A DNA stretch of 64,000 bases, from contig CANTFK010000994.1 in the NCBI GenBank assembly GCA_947646735.1, positions 558,001 through 622,000 on the forward strand. The letters are read 5' to 3'. A model generated the notes under the pieces. That model did not search any database. It had not been told where the DNA came from and was given only the letters and a program-made list of their open reading frames with translations. A program made the translations under genes and the position numbers. Within the stretch, counting starts at the first letter, position 1. Every line of letters begins with the position of its first letter. This stretch comes from Peronospora farinosa. Lineage: Eukaryota; Oomycota; Peronosporomycetes; Peronosporales; Peronosporaceae. This document shows, piece after piece, positions 52,752-62,758 of this stretch.

Positions 52752-54558
52752 TCACCGTGCCCCAGAGTCTTGCTGAACCTGCGCACGTGGAACATTTCCT
52801 ACGTCCTTGGCAACAATGTGGTCAGCTAGAATATGGCACAGCATTGCCTGTGCATTTACATTGCATAATGTCACGAAACGGTCCAAGAACACGTCCGAAG
52901 CTACCACAAGCGCATACAGACTGTCCGGAATGGCGTACTCAGGAAAAACAATATTCCAGACGGCGGTGAGTACCGTTAGTGCTCCAGTTGGAATTGGTGG
53001 TGCCATGGCAGTGCATAAGAAAGCACCAAGAAAAGCCATCAACATTGTAGAAACTGATTGTGCATGACCAATACCAGCTACATCAGCCATAAAGTGCGCC
53101 AACACAGCTAGATAAATCGCCGTGCCAGGCATATGCAGCGATGTACCCACTGATAAGACGAAGTGCATAATAGGACTTGAAACCTTACGAGACATTTCAA
53201 TGCACTGGAGGCTCATCGGCATTGTAGCCATAGATGACGAGCAGCCAAGACTGTACACGTACGCTGGCAGCATCTGAAGCATGAAGCGAAATGGATTCTG
53301 ACGGGTAAGCAGCACAAAAACTACAGGCACCACCACAAACATGTGCACAAGCACAGTCACAGCCAGCGCCGCCACCACTAGCATCACCAGCATGAGCGGA
53401 TGTTCGGCCACCGAGTCTTCCAAAGAGGTAGCTAATGAGCCAACAAGAAGACTCAACACCGCAAAGGGTGTAAAGCGGAGAATATGATGAACCATGTGTA
53501 CAAGCGTCTCATTCACTTCACAAAAAAATTCCAGCAGTGGATTTAGGTTCGAAGGTCCATGAAAACTGCGGACCAGAGTGACGCCAAGTGGCAGCGAAAT
53601 TGCCACAATACTCAGCAGTGAATTGGAAACGAATGCTGTCATGATATTGGCCGGCACAATCTGATTAAAAATGCTCAACACATTATCTGACAGCGTGGTT
53701 TTCGTTCCCGTCCGTGCTTCATTCCGCGCTAGTGCGTTATTAATATCATCCATAGCAAACTTTGACGTATCCGAGATTTCCATCGCAGAGCAAGTCACTA
53801 CACCGTCATCACTTGCTTCCAGATATTTACCATTTCCACATTGAATACCAAAGATAGCATCCGTATTCTTCGTAGCTTTTTCCTTTTGATATGACCTAAA
53901 GACCGAGTGCATAATGACAGCAGTAGTCTGTCCTAGTACAATAGCTAAAGTAGTTGATACTAGTACAATAAAAATAATACAACCACTTTGACGTTTGTTT
54001 AGATGTTTGTCCGTCATATTTGCCGTAGCAACCACAAGATTGACAAACATCATGGGGACCACGACACATTGTAGTGCCCGGACAAAAAGGTTCCCAGGTG
54101 TCATAATCCATTGTGCAATTGTCGTATCAAGCTTCCAATGCTTTAAAAATCCACCTAAAATTGTACCCCCTAGAATGGCGACCATGATACCAATCATACT
54201 GCATTGCGATACTCGACCGTAAAACGGTAAAGCTGTGACTAGCTTTTGTAGTTGAAAAAGGTACTCCACGGTCGGTCACGGGGGTACGAAAGTGTCGAAA
54301 AGCTGCATCCGGTGACTCGTTCACGTCACTTTCACTGACACGCATTGGTCGGGTTCGTGGAACACCAGTCGGTCCGTTCTCTTCGGTCGAGCTCGACATG
54401 AAATTCGGACGTAACGTCGTCTCGGAAGACAGTGGGACTGGACGAACATTTGGTGCATGGGCATAGCCACCACCATACAAAAATGAAGACGCATCACTTG
54501 AAAACCCCGAGACGGAACTTAACGTGCTTGGTGCCGAAATATCACTGTTAGAGTCGTC
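52752..54558 (-). CDS. SLC1-type dicarboxylate/amino acid:cation symporter (start uncertain)
   Basis: The frame from 54269 to 52752 encodes about 505 residues with eight or so membrane segments and the reentrant-loop signatures of the glutamate transporter family (SLC1/DAACS): SLGCSSSMATMPMSLQC, PGTAIYLAVLAHF, ATMLMAF-like and GAFLCTAMAPPIPTGAL. It should import acidic or neutral amino acids or dicarboxylates with cations at the plasma membrane. There is no ATG at 54269 and a TGA lies just upstream. A Ser-rich N-terminal tail (MDDSNSDISAPSTLSSVSG) is in another frame from 54558 and overlaps it. A one-base indel near the A5 run at 54256 or a small intron would join them. Otherwise the start is at the Met of MIGIMVAILGG (54198). 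Confidence 0.82.
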
Positions 54559-54787
54559 CATAACCGATATGAACTTACACGGGAGAGTCGAGGCGTATAT
54601 TACACTAAGTACGAACGTTATTCTTTTTATTCGGTGACGAAATGTGTGACAAGAGCGTGAAATCAAGAGTGTGAAGCGTCACGTAGTAGAATCAGTCTTG
54701 TGCAACATAACATAGAAGTTGCAACAAAGGAGCAACTTATGCTGTGCTAGTCGGGTGGATGGCATTATTTTAAGGGCATACCACCAA

Positions 54788-55952
54788 ATGAGTCGGCCCG
54801 AGCACATTGCACCACCAGAGGTTCGTGTCTTTCGAGCTCTTTTTTGTATCATTTTCTATTCTGATACCATCATGTCCATAATACTAATGTATCCATGTCT
54901 ATAGTATTTCTATGATACAAAAGAAGCAGCCAAGTACAATTCCAGCTCACGTATTATCAAAGTGCAGGAAGAATTGTCAAATCGTGCCATTGAATTATTA
55001 AATTTACCCGAAGGCCAAGAGGCATTCATTCTTGATGTCGGGTGTGGTAGTGGTCTTAGTGGAGGTTTGTATACGACGAGTTTGTGCGGGGGTTTACGGT
55101 AATTATTGTCTTTTGTTAGCTGACTAGTGTTGTTTTACTGCATTTAGTTGCACTGGAGGAACATGGTCATGCATGGGTTGGCATAGACATCAGTAAAGAC
55201 ATGCTGGACATTGCTTCAGAGCGTGATAGTAGTGGAGATGTCTTTTTACAGGATATGGGTGGAGGTCTGCCCTTTCGTCCCGGGGTTTTCGACGGCTGTA
55301 TCAGTATTTCGGCTGTGCAGTGGCTCTGCTATTCGGACAAAAAGGAGCAAACGGCTCGGAAGCGTCTTACGCGCTTTTTTACGTCCTTGTACACGTGCTT
55401 GAAGACTGGCAGTCGAGCGGTGCTGCAGCTCTATCCGGAGACACCGGAGCAGATGGAGGAGATCTCGGCTACTGCCATGCGCTGCGGCTTTTCGGGTGGA
55501 CTTGTGATTGATTTTCCGAACAGTACCAAGGCCAAGAAGTTCTACCTTTGTCTTTTTGCTGGATACATGCAGCAGCAGCAAGTCCCTCAAGGCCTCGGCA
55601 CAGGAGCCACGACGAACCAGATCTCGAATGAAGGACGCGCCAGGAACGAACGCGTATGTTTTTTTGATATTTTTGTGTGTGACGCTTAAGTTTCTGGCTG
55701 TGTGCAATAATTATAATGCGACTGATTGCACTGTTGGATGCACAGCAACGCCGAGGAAAGGGACGGGAATCTGTTAAAGCCAAGTACGTTGTGATTTGGC
55801 CTTACGGGCGGGCAGTAGCTTACTTGGGGGTGCTTCGCTGCTGTCTTTGTAGGGACTGGGTACTGGCAAAGAAGGAACGCTACCGTAAGCAGGGCAAGAA
55901 GGTCAAGACGGATAGCAAATTTACGGGCAGAAAGCGTCCGGGCAAGTTTTAA
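54788..55952 (+). CDS. BUD23: 18S rRNA (guanine-N7) methyltransferase
   Basis: Five exons: 54788-54820, 54905-55064, 55148-55653, 55746-55783 and 55853-55952. They give 278 residues, against 281 in the human protein. The enzyme, with its partner TRMT112, methylates a guanine in 18S rRNA and is needed for 40S maturation in the nucleus. Seen in order: [31 protein letters not shown] site [62 protein letters not shown] and the basic C-terminal [15 protein letters not shown]...GRKRPGKF. All introns are GT-AG (84, 83, 92 and 69 bp), and the exons join in frame. It diverges from the SLC1 gene, sharing a promoter region of about 230 bp, and converges with CDK7. Confidence 0.95.
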
Positions 55953-56198
55953 GAACCAGCAATATAGCACATATGCAATAATTTCATCAGCATTTATGCT
56001 AAAGACCACCCTGCAAGAACCACGGAGAATATCTCCTGACAGTAAGGGGAACAAACGTTTTGTTACTTTTTTGCATGTACAATAGACGATGCACTGGTGT
56101 TGGATGGAGGTTACCAAAAATCTCCGAGATCTCTTCAATCCCGAGTAGCACAAACCCAAGTGAATGTGTGCACTCATTGTTGTTTTCCGTGTTTGAAA

Positions 56199-57131
56199 TT
56201 ATGTTCTGGTATTTAAGCTTTGCGACGGTGAAGGCGTGGACGGCAGCTTCTCGACCGGCGTGGGTGCCGGCGAGTTTGTAAAATATGGGTGCTTCAACGC
56301 TTCAGCTGCAGTGATCCGTTCCGCTGGGTTGTACTTTAATAACTTGCCCAGCAGATCCAATGCATCCTCTGATGCCGCTGAGAAAATGGATGCCAATGAT
56401 GGAGCTGTGCTCGGTGTAAACTCGACAAAATTGGCCAACGAGCTTACACCAGGCCAGTCTTCCTCTGTCGGAGTCCCAAGTGCATGAAAGATTTTTCCTA
56501 ACTGATCCAGCTCATTCAATCCCGTCAGATACGGCATCCGTAGCATAAGTTCCGCGAAAATACAGCCAGCACCCCACATATCCACTGATCCACTATACTC
56601 TCTCGCTCCAAAGAGCAGTTCTGGTGGACGGTACCAAATAGTACATACCATGGACGTCATATTGCGATTAGGGCTTCCAAACACTCGAGCAAGACCAAAA
56701 TCTCCAAGCTTTACATGACCATCAGGTCCAATGAGCAAGTTATCGGGCTTGAGATCACGATGTAATACGTAATGTTCGTGACAATAGGCAAGACCTTGTA
56801 GTAACATCTGCATGTACATCTTGATATCAGCAGCTGTCAATACCACGGTTTTATCCTTAATGACATTATCCAGATTATTTGGTAATAATTCAAATACAAG
56901 GTTCATTGTATCATGAGCAACAAAAACATCCAAAAGTTCCGCGACATTCACGTGTTTAAGCTCAGCTTGTAGCTTCACTTCACGTAAAGCTGTAAAATTA
57001 ACCCCGTCTTTAAATTTACCACGTTTAAAATGTTTTATAGCGACGGGACGTCCTGTACTTTTCTGTACAGCAGCGTACACGATACCAAATGTACCTTCAC
57101 CCAAGACATCACCTCGTTCGTATCGCTCCAT
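56199..57131 (-). CDS. CDK7: Cyclin-dependent kinase 7 (CDK-activating/TFIIH kinase)
   Basis: 310 residues, one exon. It shows the glycine loop GEGTFGIVY, Lys33, the CDK7-type helix NFTALREVK in place of PSTAIRE, HRDLKPDN (124-131), DFG (144-146), and FGSPNRNMTSMV with the T-loop Thr159. GAREYSGSVDMWGAGCIFAEL, LGTPTEEDWPG and FSAASEDALDLL are also CDK7-like. With cyclin H and MAT1 the kinase activates other CDKs and phosphorylates the RNA polymerase II tail. Oddities are WYRPPEL where most CDKs have WYRAPEL, and a short C-terminus without the basic tail of animal CDK7. It is convergent with BUD23, which ends 246 bp away. Confidence 0.93.
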   Translation of the reverse strand: MERYERGDVLGEGTFGIVYAAVQKSTGRPVAIKHFKRGKFKDGVNFTALREVKLQAELKHVNVAELLDVFVAHDTMNLVFELLPNNLDNVIKDKTVVLTAADIKMYMQMLLQGLAYCHEHYVLHRDLKPDNLLIGPDGHVKLGDFGLARVFGSPNRNMTSMVCTIWYRPPELLFGAREYSGSVDMWGAGCIFAELMLRMPYLTGLNELDQLGKIFHALGTPTEEDWPGVSSLANFVEFTPSTAPSLASIFSAASEDALDLLGKLLKYNPAERITAAEALKHPYFTNSPAPTPVEKLPSTPSPSQSLNTRT

Positions 57132-58313
57132 TAACTATTGACTTGAGTGACGTGTCACTAATAAAAGGAGACAGAGGGATCTAGTGTTGCAGTACATGAT
57201 TTGGAATAAGACAAAGGCTGACCATCATTCTGCTTTTTTTTATGAAAATATAAAGACTTTGTGCCACTTTTTGGGGTGTTTTTCATAAAAAAAACTCTTG
57301 GTGTTTTAAAACGCCGACCGGGCGTTTTTAAACCATCTTTTTTTTGAAACGGGTTACAGTAATCAAATTCTTTTTGCAAAAAGCACGATTTTAGACGTAA
57401 AACAGTGGTACACAAAAAGAATGTCCATTTTAGTTTCTTTACCGTTTTCGAGTTACTTAAAATATTATCTAAAGGGAACAGAAACTGAAACCGATTTGCT
57501 ATCAGTATGGAACACGATTAAAAAAGCCTCCTTTTACACATGAGATATACTGTACTACAAATACTGGTTTGCTGGACGAATCAGAAGTTCGTTGCAGTGT
57601 CTTCGACTAACTTAAGTGCTCCCAAGTTTCGGTAGGGTACTATACTTGATACAGTTATACAGCTGTTGGATGCCAAAGCTGCATTAAGTCAGAAATTTTT
57701 GCAAAAAAACGTAGTACATGTACGCATGTGTATGCAGCAAACGCACGCATATTTCTTTTCTACAATTCATATACATATGCATGGAAACGAAAGATGACAC
57801 CCATCTACTTGGTCAAATATCGGCGTGAACGCGATAGATTAGCTTTAAAAAAGACTTGAGAGTTGAAATGTGTTACGTGGGTGTAACACGTAACACATTT
57901 CAACTCTCAAGACATCACTGGTGTTGTACACAACCGACCTCTCCATTTGAGCTTTCATGGCCATGTGCCTAAGATCCTCTGCTAACACTTTGTGAGACAT
58001 TTGAAGTCGAATGTGTTGCCTGTCAAGAAGCCATCTCAGCGAAAAGGTGCTCTCGTTGCAGCCTGTCCTCTTACTTGATGAAGTGTAGCACTTTGTAAAC
58101 TAACGTCTCGAGTTTTAAGACTCTACCAACTGTGCTATAGATTGAAGAATATAGAGAACCGGTCAACGTACCACTAGCTCGAATCACTTCTAGCGAACAG
58201 ACGTGCGTTACCACAACAGCTCTGCCCTAATGGATCGGAAAATATTTCAAGTAAAATCCATGCGAAACTGCTACACGGACATCGGAGCTGGCGGGTGCAG
58301 GGTCCAACGTAGA
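57132..58313. other. Intergenic region between CDK7 and tyrosinase
   Basis: Divergent promoter space of about 1.2 kb. T-rich stretches at 57230-57420 include matching TTATGAAAA and TTTTTCATAAA pieces. A perfect long hairpin lies at 57855-57911. No ORF of interest. Confidence 0.55.
57855..57911. repeat. Perfect 25-bp inverted repeat with 7-bp loop
   Basis: Arms 57855-57879 and 57887-57911 (CTTGAGAGTTGAAATGTGTT + ACGTG and its exact complement) with loop GGTGTAA. This is the strongest simple hairpin I found in the window. Confidence 0.9.
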
Positions 58314-58330
58314 CCTCATTCCCTTTTTTC
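58314..58330 (+). promoter_or_regulatory. Oomycete initiator element of the tyrosinase gene
   Basis: CCTCATTCCCTTTTTTC matches the oomycete initiator core (CTCATTCC) with a pyrimidine-rich flank, 48-64 bases before the ATG at 58378, the usual distance for oomycete 5' leaders. Confidence 0.55.
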
Positions 58331-58377
58331 TTGTCTACTGCCTAATTGCAATCCTCGACTTTTGATTTCAGCTCACC

Positions 58378-60117
58378 ATGAAGCTCCTGTGGATTTTGAG
58401 TGTTGCGTTATTGGCGTTAATTTCAAGACTGGCTCATGTTGAAGCTCAAGCCTGTGGTTCCCGTCTCCGTAAGGATTGGGACATGCTGACAGCGACGGAG
58501 AAGACGACGTACCAGAATGCCATCCGTGCTTCCATGGACTCGGGTGCCTATATCAAATTCGTCGAAATGCACACGGAAATGAGATCCGAGATGGAAGCTC
58601 ATCAACAGTGTATGTTCATCTACTGGCACCGTTTGCTGCTAATTGCTTTCGAGAACATGCTTCGTGGCCAAGGTGCTGCCTACGCATGTGTCACCGTGCC
58701 GTACTTCAATTGGATCGTTGCGAGTGCACGAGTCACTTCGGGCGCTTGTAATTCGTTTGGCAACTGCTTGGACATCACAAGAGAGCTGGGTGGCTTCACC
58801 AGTGGCACACAACGTACATTAAACATCAACGGTGTTGACAACTCGGGACGATGCATTAATACTCCCCCTCTGGATCGCTTTTGCGAACGTAGTTCGCTTA
58901 CGGGTACTGCGTGTGCCCGGTGTGTTCCTCGCAGTGACTGGTCGACAGTCCGAGTGCCTAGCAGTGCGAGCTATGCTTCCGTTCGAGCGCAAGTCTTTAA
59001 CGGTGCCAACATCGGCGAGATGGCGTCACTGGTCGAGCGAGGCTGCCACAACAATGTGCACGCCAACTTGGACGGTACCATGGGCACTTTTGCATCTCCT
59101 GCCGACCCAATCTTTTGGTCGCACCACGCTACAGTCGACTTGCTGCACGTGGTCTTCCACAAGTGCCGTGTCGGAACGAACCGTCTTACTTTCGAGCAGA
59201 AGGCATCACATCCTGTTGCTTGGATGTCGTGCGCTCGTCGTGACTCGGGCATTTTTCGTCCGACCGACACGCTAACCATGCGACCCGGTGAGGAGGGCAT
59301 CAATTCGATCCCAGGATCGAGTGACCCTCTATTGGGCAGGTTTTTCGCAGGAGTCCCGAACCAATTTGCTGGTCTAATGGATATTCGCGACCTTGGCACG
59401 AGCAGCTACGGATACGCTATCACCGGCCAGATAGCAACAATGTACAGTCAGTGCGATGCCTCGCCGACATCTCGTAGGCTGAAGGAGACGGCTGCGACAA
59501 ACACCAGTTCGACATCGGTTATGTGCGGCGTCGCTGTAGATGCCGATAGTGGAAATGGAAACAACCACGCCTCGCAGAACAATTTCCCAGAGACAGATTA
59601 CACTGGTGAGGATGACGGCCACAAGGATGTCGTCATTGTTGACGGATCGGGCAACCCGATCGATGCTGATACGCCGAGAGAAGCCTATTGCTCAGATAAG
59701 TCGGAGAAACGTATGGTGGACTGGTACGACGCGACTCTCGACGCCATGGGTGGCGATTCGCACGAAAACATGGACGACATTGAGCGCCAAGCTTGCATGT
59801 TTGAGGACCAATGTTTAGGTGGAACGAAGGACTACTCACCCGAGTTCAAGGCCCTTTGGAAAGTCAAGGAACCACGTTGTAAGACTATCGTGGACGCCAT
59901 CAACAACAGGTCGCAATCAATTCAGTATGAATCGTGGCGCGAGAACATGGAGGCTCGTTTTGGTTGCCCGGAGCCGACGGGCTCGACGGACGGTAATTCC
60001 TACAGAAGTTCGCTGCGTTCGTCTACAATGGAGTCCCAAGAGTCGAACGATATGAATCAATTGCTCGATCTTTTACGCAAGGTTGATCCAACAACGATCA
60101 GCACAATGGATAACTAA
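58378..60117 (+). CDS. Secreted tyrosinase (common central domain)
   Basis: 579 residues, one exon. A signal peptide covers residues 1-24 (LLWILSVALLALISRLAHVEA). The dicopper tyrosinase core is seen in CuA His65 (EMHTEM), His75 and His84 (HQQCMFIYWHR), and CuB His224 and His228 (RGCHNNVHANL) and His250 (DPIFWSHHATVDLLH). Such enzymes oxidise phenols to quinones and are extracellular or in the secretory route in oomycetes. A Cys-rich insert lies between the two copper sites (residues 120-195). The C-terminal 200 residues are acidic, Ser-rich and low in conservation, perhaps a propeptide. The start is supported by the initiator element upstream. Confidence 0.93.
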   Translation: MKLLWILSVALLALISRLAHVEAQACGSRLRKDWDMLTATEKTTYQNAIRASMDSGAYIKFVEMHTEMRSEMEAHQQCMFIYWHRLLLIAFENMLRGQGAAYACVTVPYFNWIVASARVTSGACNSFGNCLDITRELGGFTSGTQRTLNINGVDNSGRCINTPPLDRFCERSSLTGTACARCVPRSDWSTVRVPSSASYASVRAQVFNGANIGEMASLVERGCHNNVHANLDGTMGTFASPADPIFWSHHATVDLLHVVFHKCRVGTNRLTFEQKASHPVAWMSCARRDSGIFRPTDTLTMRPGEEGINSIPGSSDPLLGRFFAGVPNQFAGLMDIRDLGTSSYGYAITGQIATMYSQCDASPTSRRLKETAATNTSSTSVMCGVAVDADSGNGNNHASQNNFPETDYTGEDDGHKDVVIVDGSGNPIDADTPREAYCSDKSEKRMVDWYDATLDAMGGDSHENMDDIERQACMFEDQCLGGTKDYSPEFKALWKVKEPRCKTIVDAINNRSQSIQYESWRENMEARFGCPEPTGSTDGNSYRSSLRSSTMESQESNDMNQLLDLLRKVDPTTISTMDN

Positions 60118-60555
60118 GACGCTAACCCAACTTGGCACCATCTAGATCCGTGCTATTTATCCTTCACGGATGGTGAAAAGGCAATCGATTAAGGTGTATG
60201 CTTTATAGGAAAGAAAGACTTGAAGAAACGATAAACATATAATTCAACGTTTCTAATGTCGCGAAGCTTTGCACTGACTTCTTTGAATAGTATCGCTCAC
60301 TTCGAGTAAGAAAAGATACTCCATTATAGTGCAGAGATTGAACAACCTGTTTTGATTCTTCCTCTCGAATTACCTTTGTAATGCAGTGGTGCACTGTACT
60401 GCAGCGCACACCATCCATCAAGCAGCCTCGATCCGTTAGAGCGCCTGCTTGTCAATAGGCCATCAATGTGGTCTTTTTAATTACAGTCAACATCGTTTTA
60501 ACGGCTAATCTTCGACACAAGTAGCGTTGCATGGACCATTGACACATAAACGCTG
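60118..60555. other. Intergenic region after tyrosinase
   Basis: No gene seen. It probably holds the tyrosinase 3' UTR; composition turns extremely AT-rich from about 60570. Confidence 0.55.
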
Positions 60556-60985
60556 TGGAATAACCTTACGAAAAAAAAATTTTTTTTTTTTTAGAAAAAA
60601 TTATAATTTTTATTCTACCAAATTTAAAAAAAATAAATTTTTAAAATTTAAAAATATAACACCAATTGATGTGTCTATTCATACAAATGTAAAAAATAAT
60701 AATGAATTATTTTTATTGTTAAATTCAGTTTTTATTTTAAAAAAATAAATTATTTGCAAAAATAGCTCAATGGTAGAGTATAACCTTGCCAAGGTTAATG
60801 TTGAGGGTTCGAGTCCCTTTTTTTGCTTTAATGGACCCAAAGGCAGTATTTGGTATTTCCATTGTTAAATTAATGGGGATAATAATAGAATCGACATTTT
60901 TCTCTGTGATTATAGGATGCGCCTTAAAACCGATCCAGCACCCCTTTTTGCATGACTCAAGTATAATTTGATTGGCTTTCAGTCT
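60556..60985 (+). other. Mitochondrial-like DNA insert (probable NUMT)
   Basis: From about 60570 to 60755 the DNA is over 85% A+T, unlike anything else in the window. The frame ending ...NNELFLLLNSVFILKK has the composition of an oomycete mitochondrial ORF end. A complete tRNA-Gly follows. After the tRNA the A+T falls, and the right limit near 60985 is uncertain. The insert ends just before an LTR at 61006. Confidence 0.6.
60756..60827 (+). tRNA. tRNA-Gly (GCC), mitochondrial type
   Basis: A 72-base cloverleaf: acceptor GCAAAAA/TTTTTGC, D arm GCTC...GAGT, anticodon arm TAACC-TTGCCAA-GGTTA with anticodon GCC, and T arm GAGGG-TTCGAGT-CCCTT (one G-T pair). The A/T-rich acceptor stem is typical of mitochondrial genes. 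Within nuclear DNA it is probably a non-functional copy, though it has usable internal promoter boxes. Confidence 0.82.
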
Positions 60986-61005
60986 CCAATTTGTCAAATA
61001 ACTAG

Positions 61006-62654
61006 TGTAACGGGCTAAAAATTACACGGTTCGTTAAGTATTGAATACCTAACGGCTAGGCCTGAAAGGGTACGTGGTACCTTAGACCTGCCACTTGGGT
61101 GTGGCACATCAATGTGACCCACCCTCGTGAATGTAATATCCATGGATGGATTCACATTCACGACAGCTGGGACTGGGCGTCATGGTGACGCTTCAAACAG
61201 ACGTCATCAGCGAGCTTAAATATATTTTAAGCTCGCACGTAAGGATACGCTTCCAAAGAGATGCGTATCTGATCTTTACATTCAATCAATCAGTGGTTAG
61301 ATCTATATTTAGCTACATTTTATTGAAACAGAAGTCAGTCTTGAATTTACTAACTACCTTTCACTGCGCACGAGAAGCTGAATAAGCTTTTGCGTGAAGT
61401 AAGTGAGGTACTCGTTAGTTTTTCGTTGCGCAGATCGCTCTAGCGGCCGGAAACAGATTGGGACGGCGCTTTAAGCGGCGGCCAACACCACGCGGAGGAA
61501 AGACGTTCTAACCGCTTCCTCACGCTGCTTGAAGGTGTGTGCTAGTAGCACGTGGCATCTTCTTTCGAAGTGCCCGTCTACAACTATCAAAAGATCTGCT
61601 GGTAAGAAATGACATCGAGTCGAGTGCTAACGGAGTCGAAAAGTTGCTTGGAGTTCGTGAATTCCTTTTGGGTGAATGAAAGAGGGCGGCGAAGAGTACG
61701 TTTCTTGTTTTCTCGAAATTCAGGTTCCGGTAAGATTTTAAAAACGACATACGTACAGTATTTCTCGCTTCATAAAGAAATGCTAGGTATAGAGCTCCCT
61801 CCATTGAGTTATGGGTACGGTGGACGACTATATCTAAATCTTAGCAGAGGTTACAACCTATCGGAGCTTGTGTATTGTACATAAGAGAATTAATTTAGTA
61901 AAAATGCGGACCTGGCCTGTAGCGGAGCTACACACAGCTCTTTGGTCAGATGAAATTTTATAAAAGGGGGAAAGTAAATCAATTCTAGAAAACTGAATAA
62001 AGGACGGCTAAGAGACACTTAGTTCGATGAAACTAAATAAAAGACTACGGAGTCGACCCGTTCTACGGAACTGGGGAAGGACTTCTAGCTGACAAGCAAT
62101 AAGCTTAAGTGTTCAGAAAAGCAACGCACAGAGTGCAAGTTCAAGCTAGGAGCTACTAGGTTCAGAGAACCAACGCACGAAGTGCACAAGAGAAGCAAGC
62201 CAGTATAGGCTTTTTCTCTACTGTAGGATTCAAAATGAAAACTGATTTTATTTACTCATTAAGATCTTTAGGAATAAACCTACCCTAAGTATCCTACACT
62301 AGATTTAATCACTATAATAGTAAACTTAATAATAGCTATTATATGATGCAGACTTCTTGATTGGATGACGTGTCATCCAAACATCTGTGTATGATATACT
62401 TAGTATGGCGATATCGTTTATCAAGTCCTACCCGATATGGTACGGTGTTACCGATACCGTACTTCCAAGCCCACAGTTTATACCTCCTCAAAGGAAAGTA
62501 TAAGATATACAATGTGTATAATATGTTGGTTTACAAACGTGACGTAACTTTAAATATATATTTATCAAACCGTCATATATTTACTACCTTATGTCACGTT
62601 GGGGGAGGATGCAACGGGGTTACACTTATACAACCGTCGTTTAGCCCCGTTACA
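61006..62654 (-). repeat. Composite 3' LTR of Gypsy element E (1649 bp)
   Basis: On the minus strand it starts TGTAAC at 62654, directly after the purine tract GGTGGGGGAGG, and ends GTTACA at 61006. Positions 61583-62654 match the A-specific part of 1340-2196. Positions 61006-61582 are a B-type LTR in the opposite orientation (TGTAACGGGC...CCCGTCTACA). No purine tract abuts the 61006 end. Confidence 0.8.
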
Positions 62655-62758
62655 CCTCCCCCACCAGACTGACGTTCCTATAGAATGTCATGTGACACAT
62701 TTCCTTTATGAGATAATGCTTTAGCGATCTTATAACGTCATGGTTGCTCACGGAACAC

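Noticed and set aside
60756..60827. Functional nuclear tRNA-Gly gene
   Set aside because: The A/T-rich acceptor stem and very AT-rich flank are mitochondrial in style; function in the nucleus cannot be supported.
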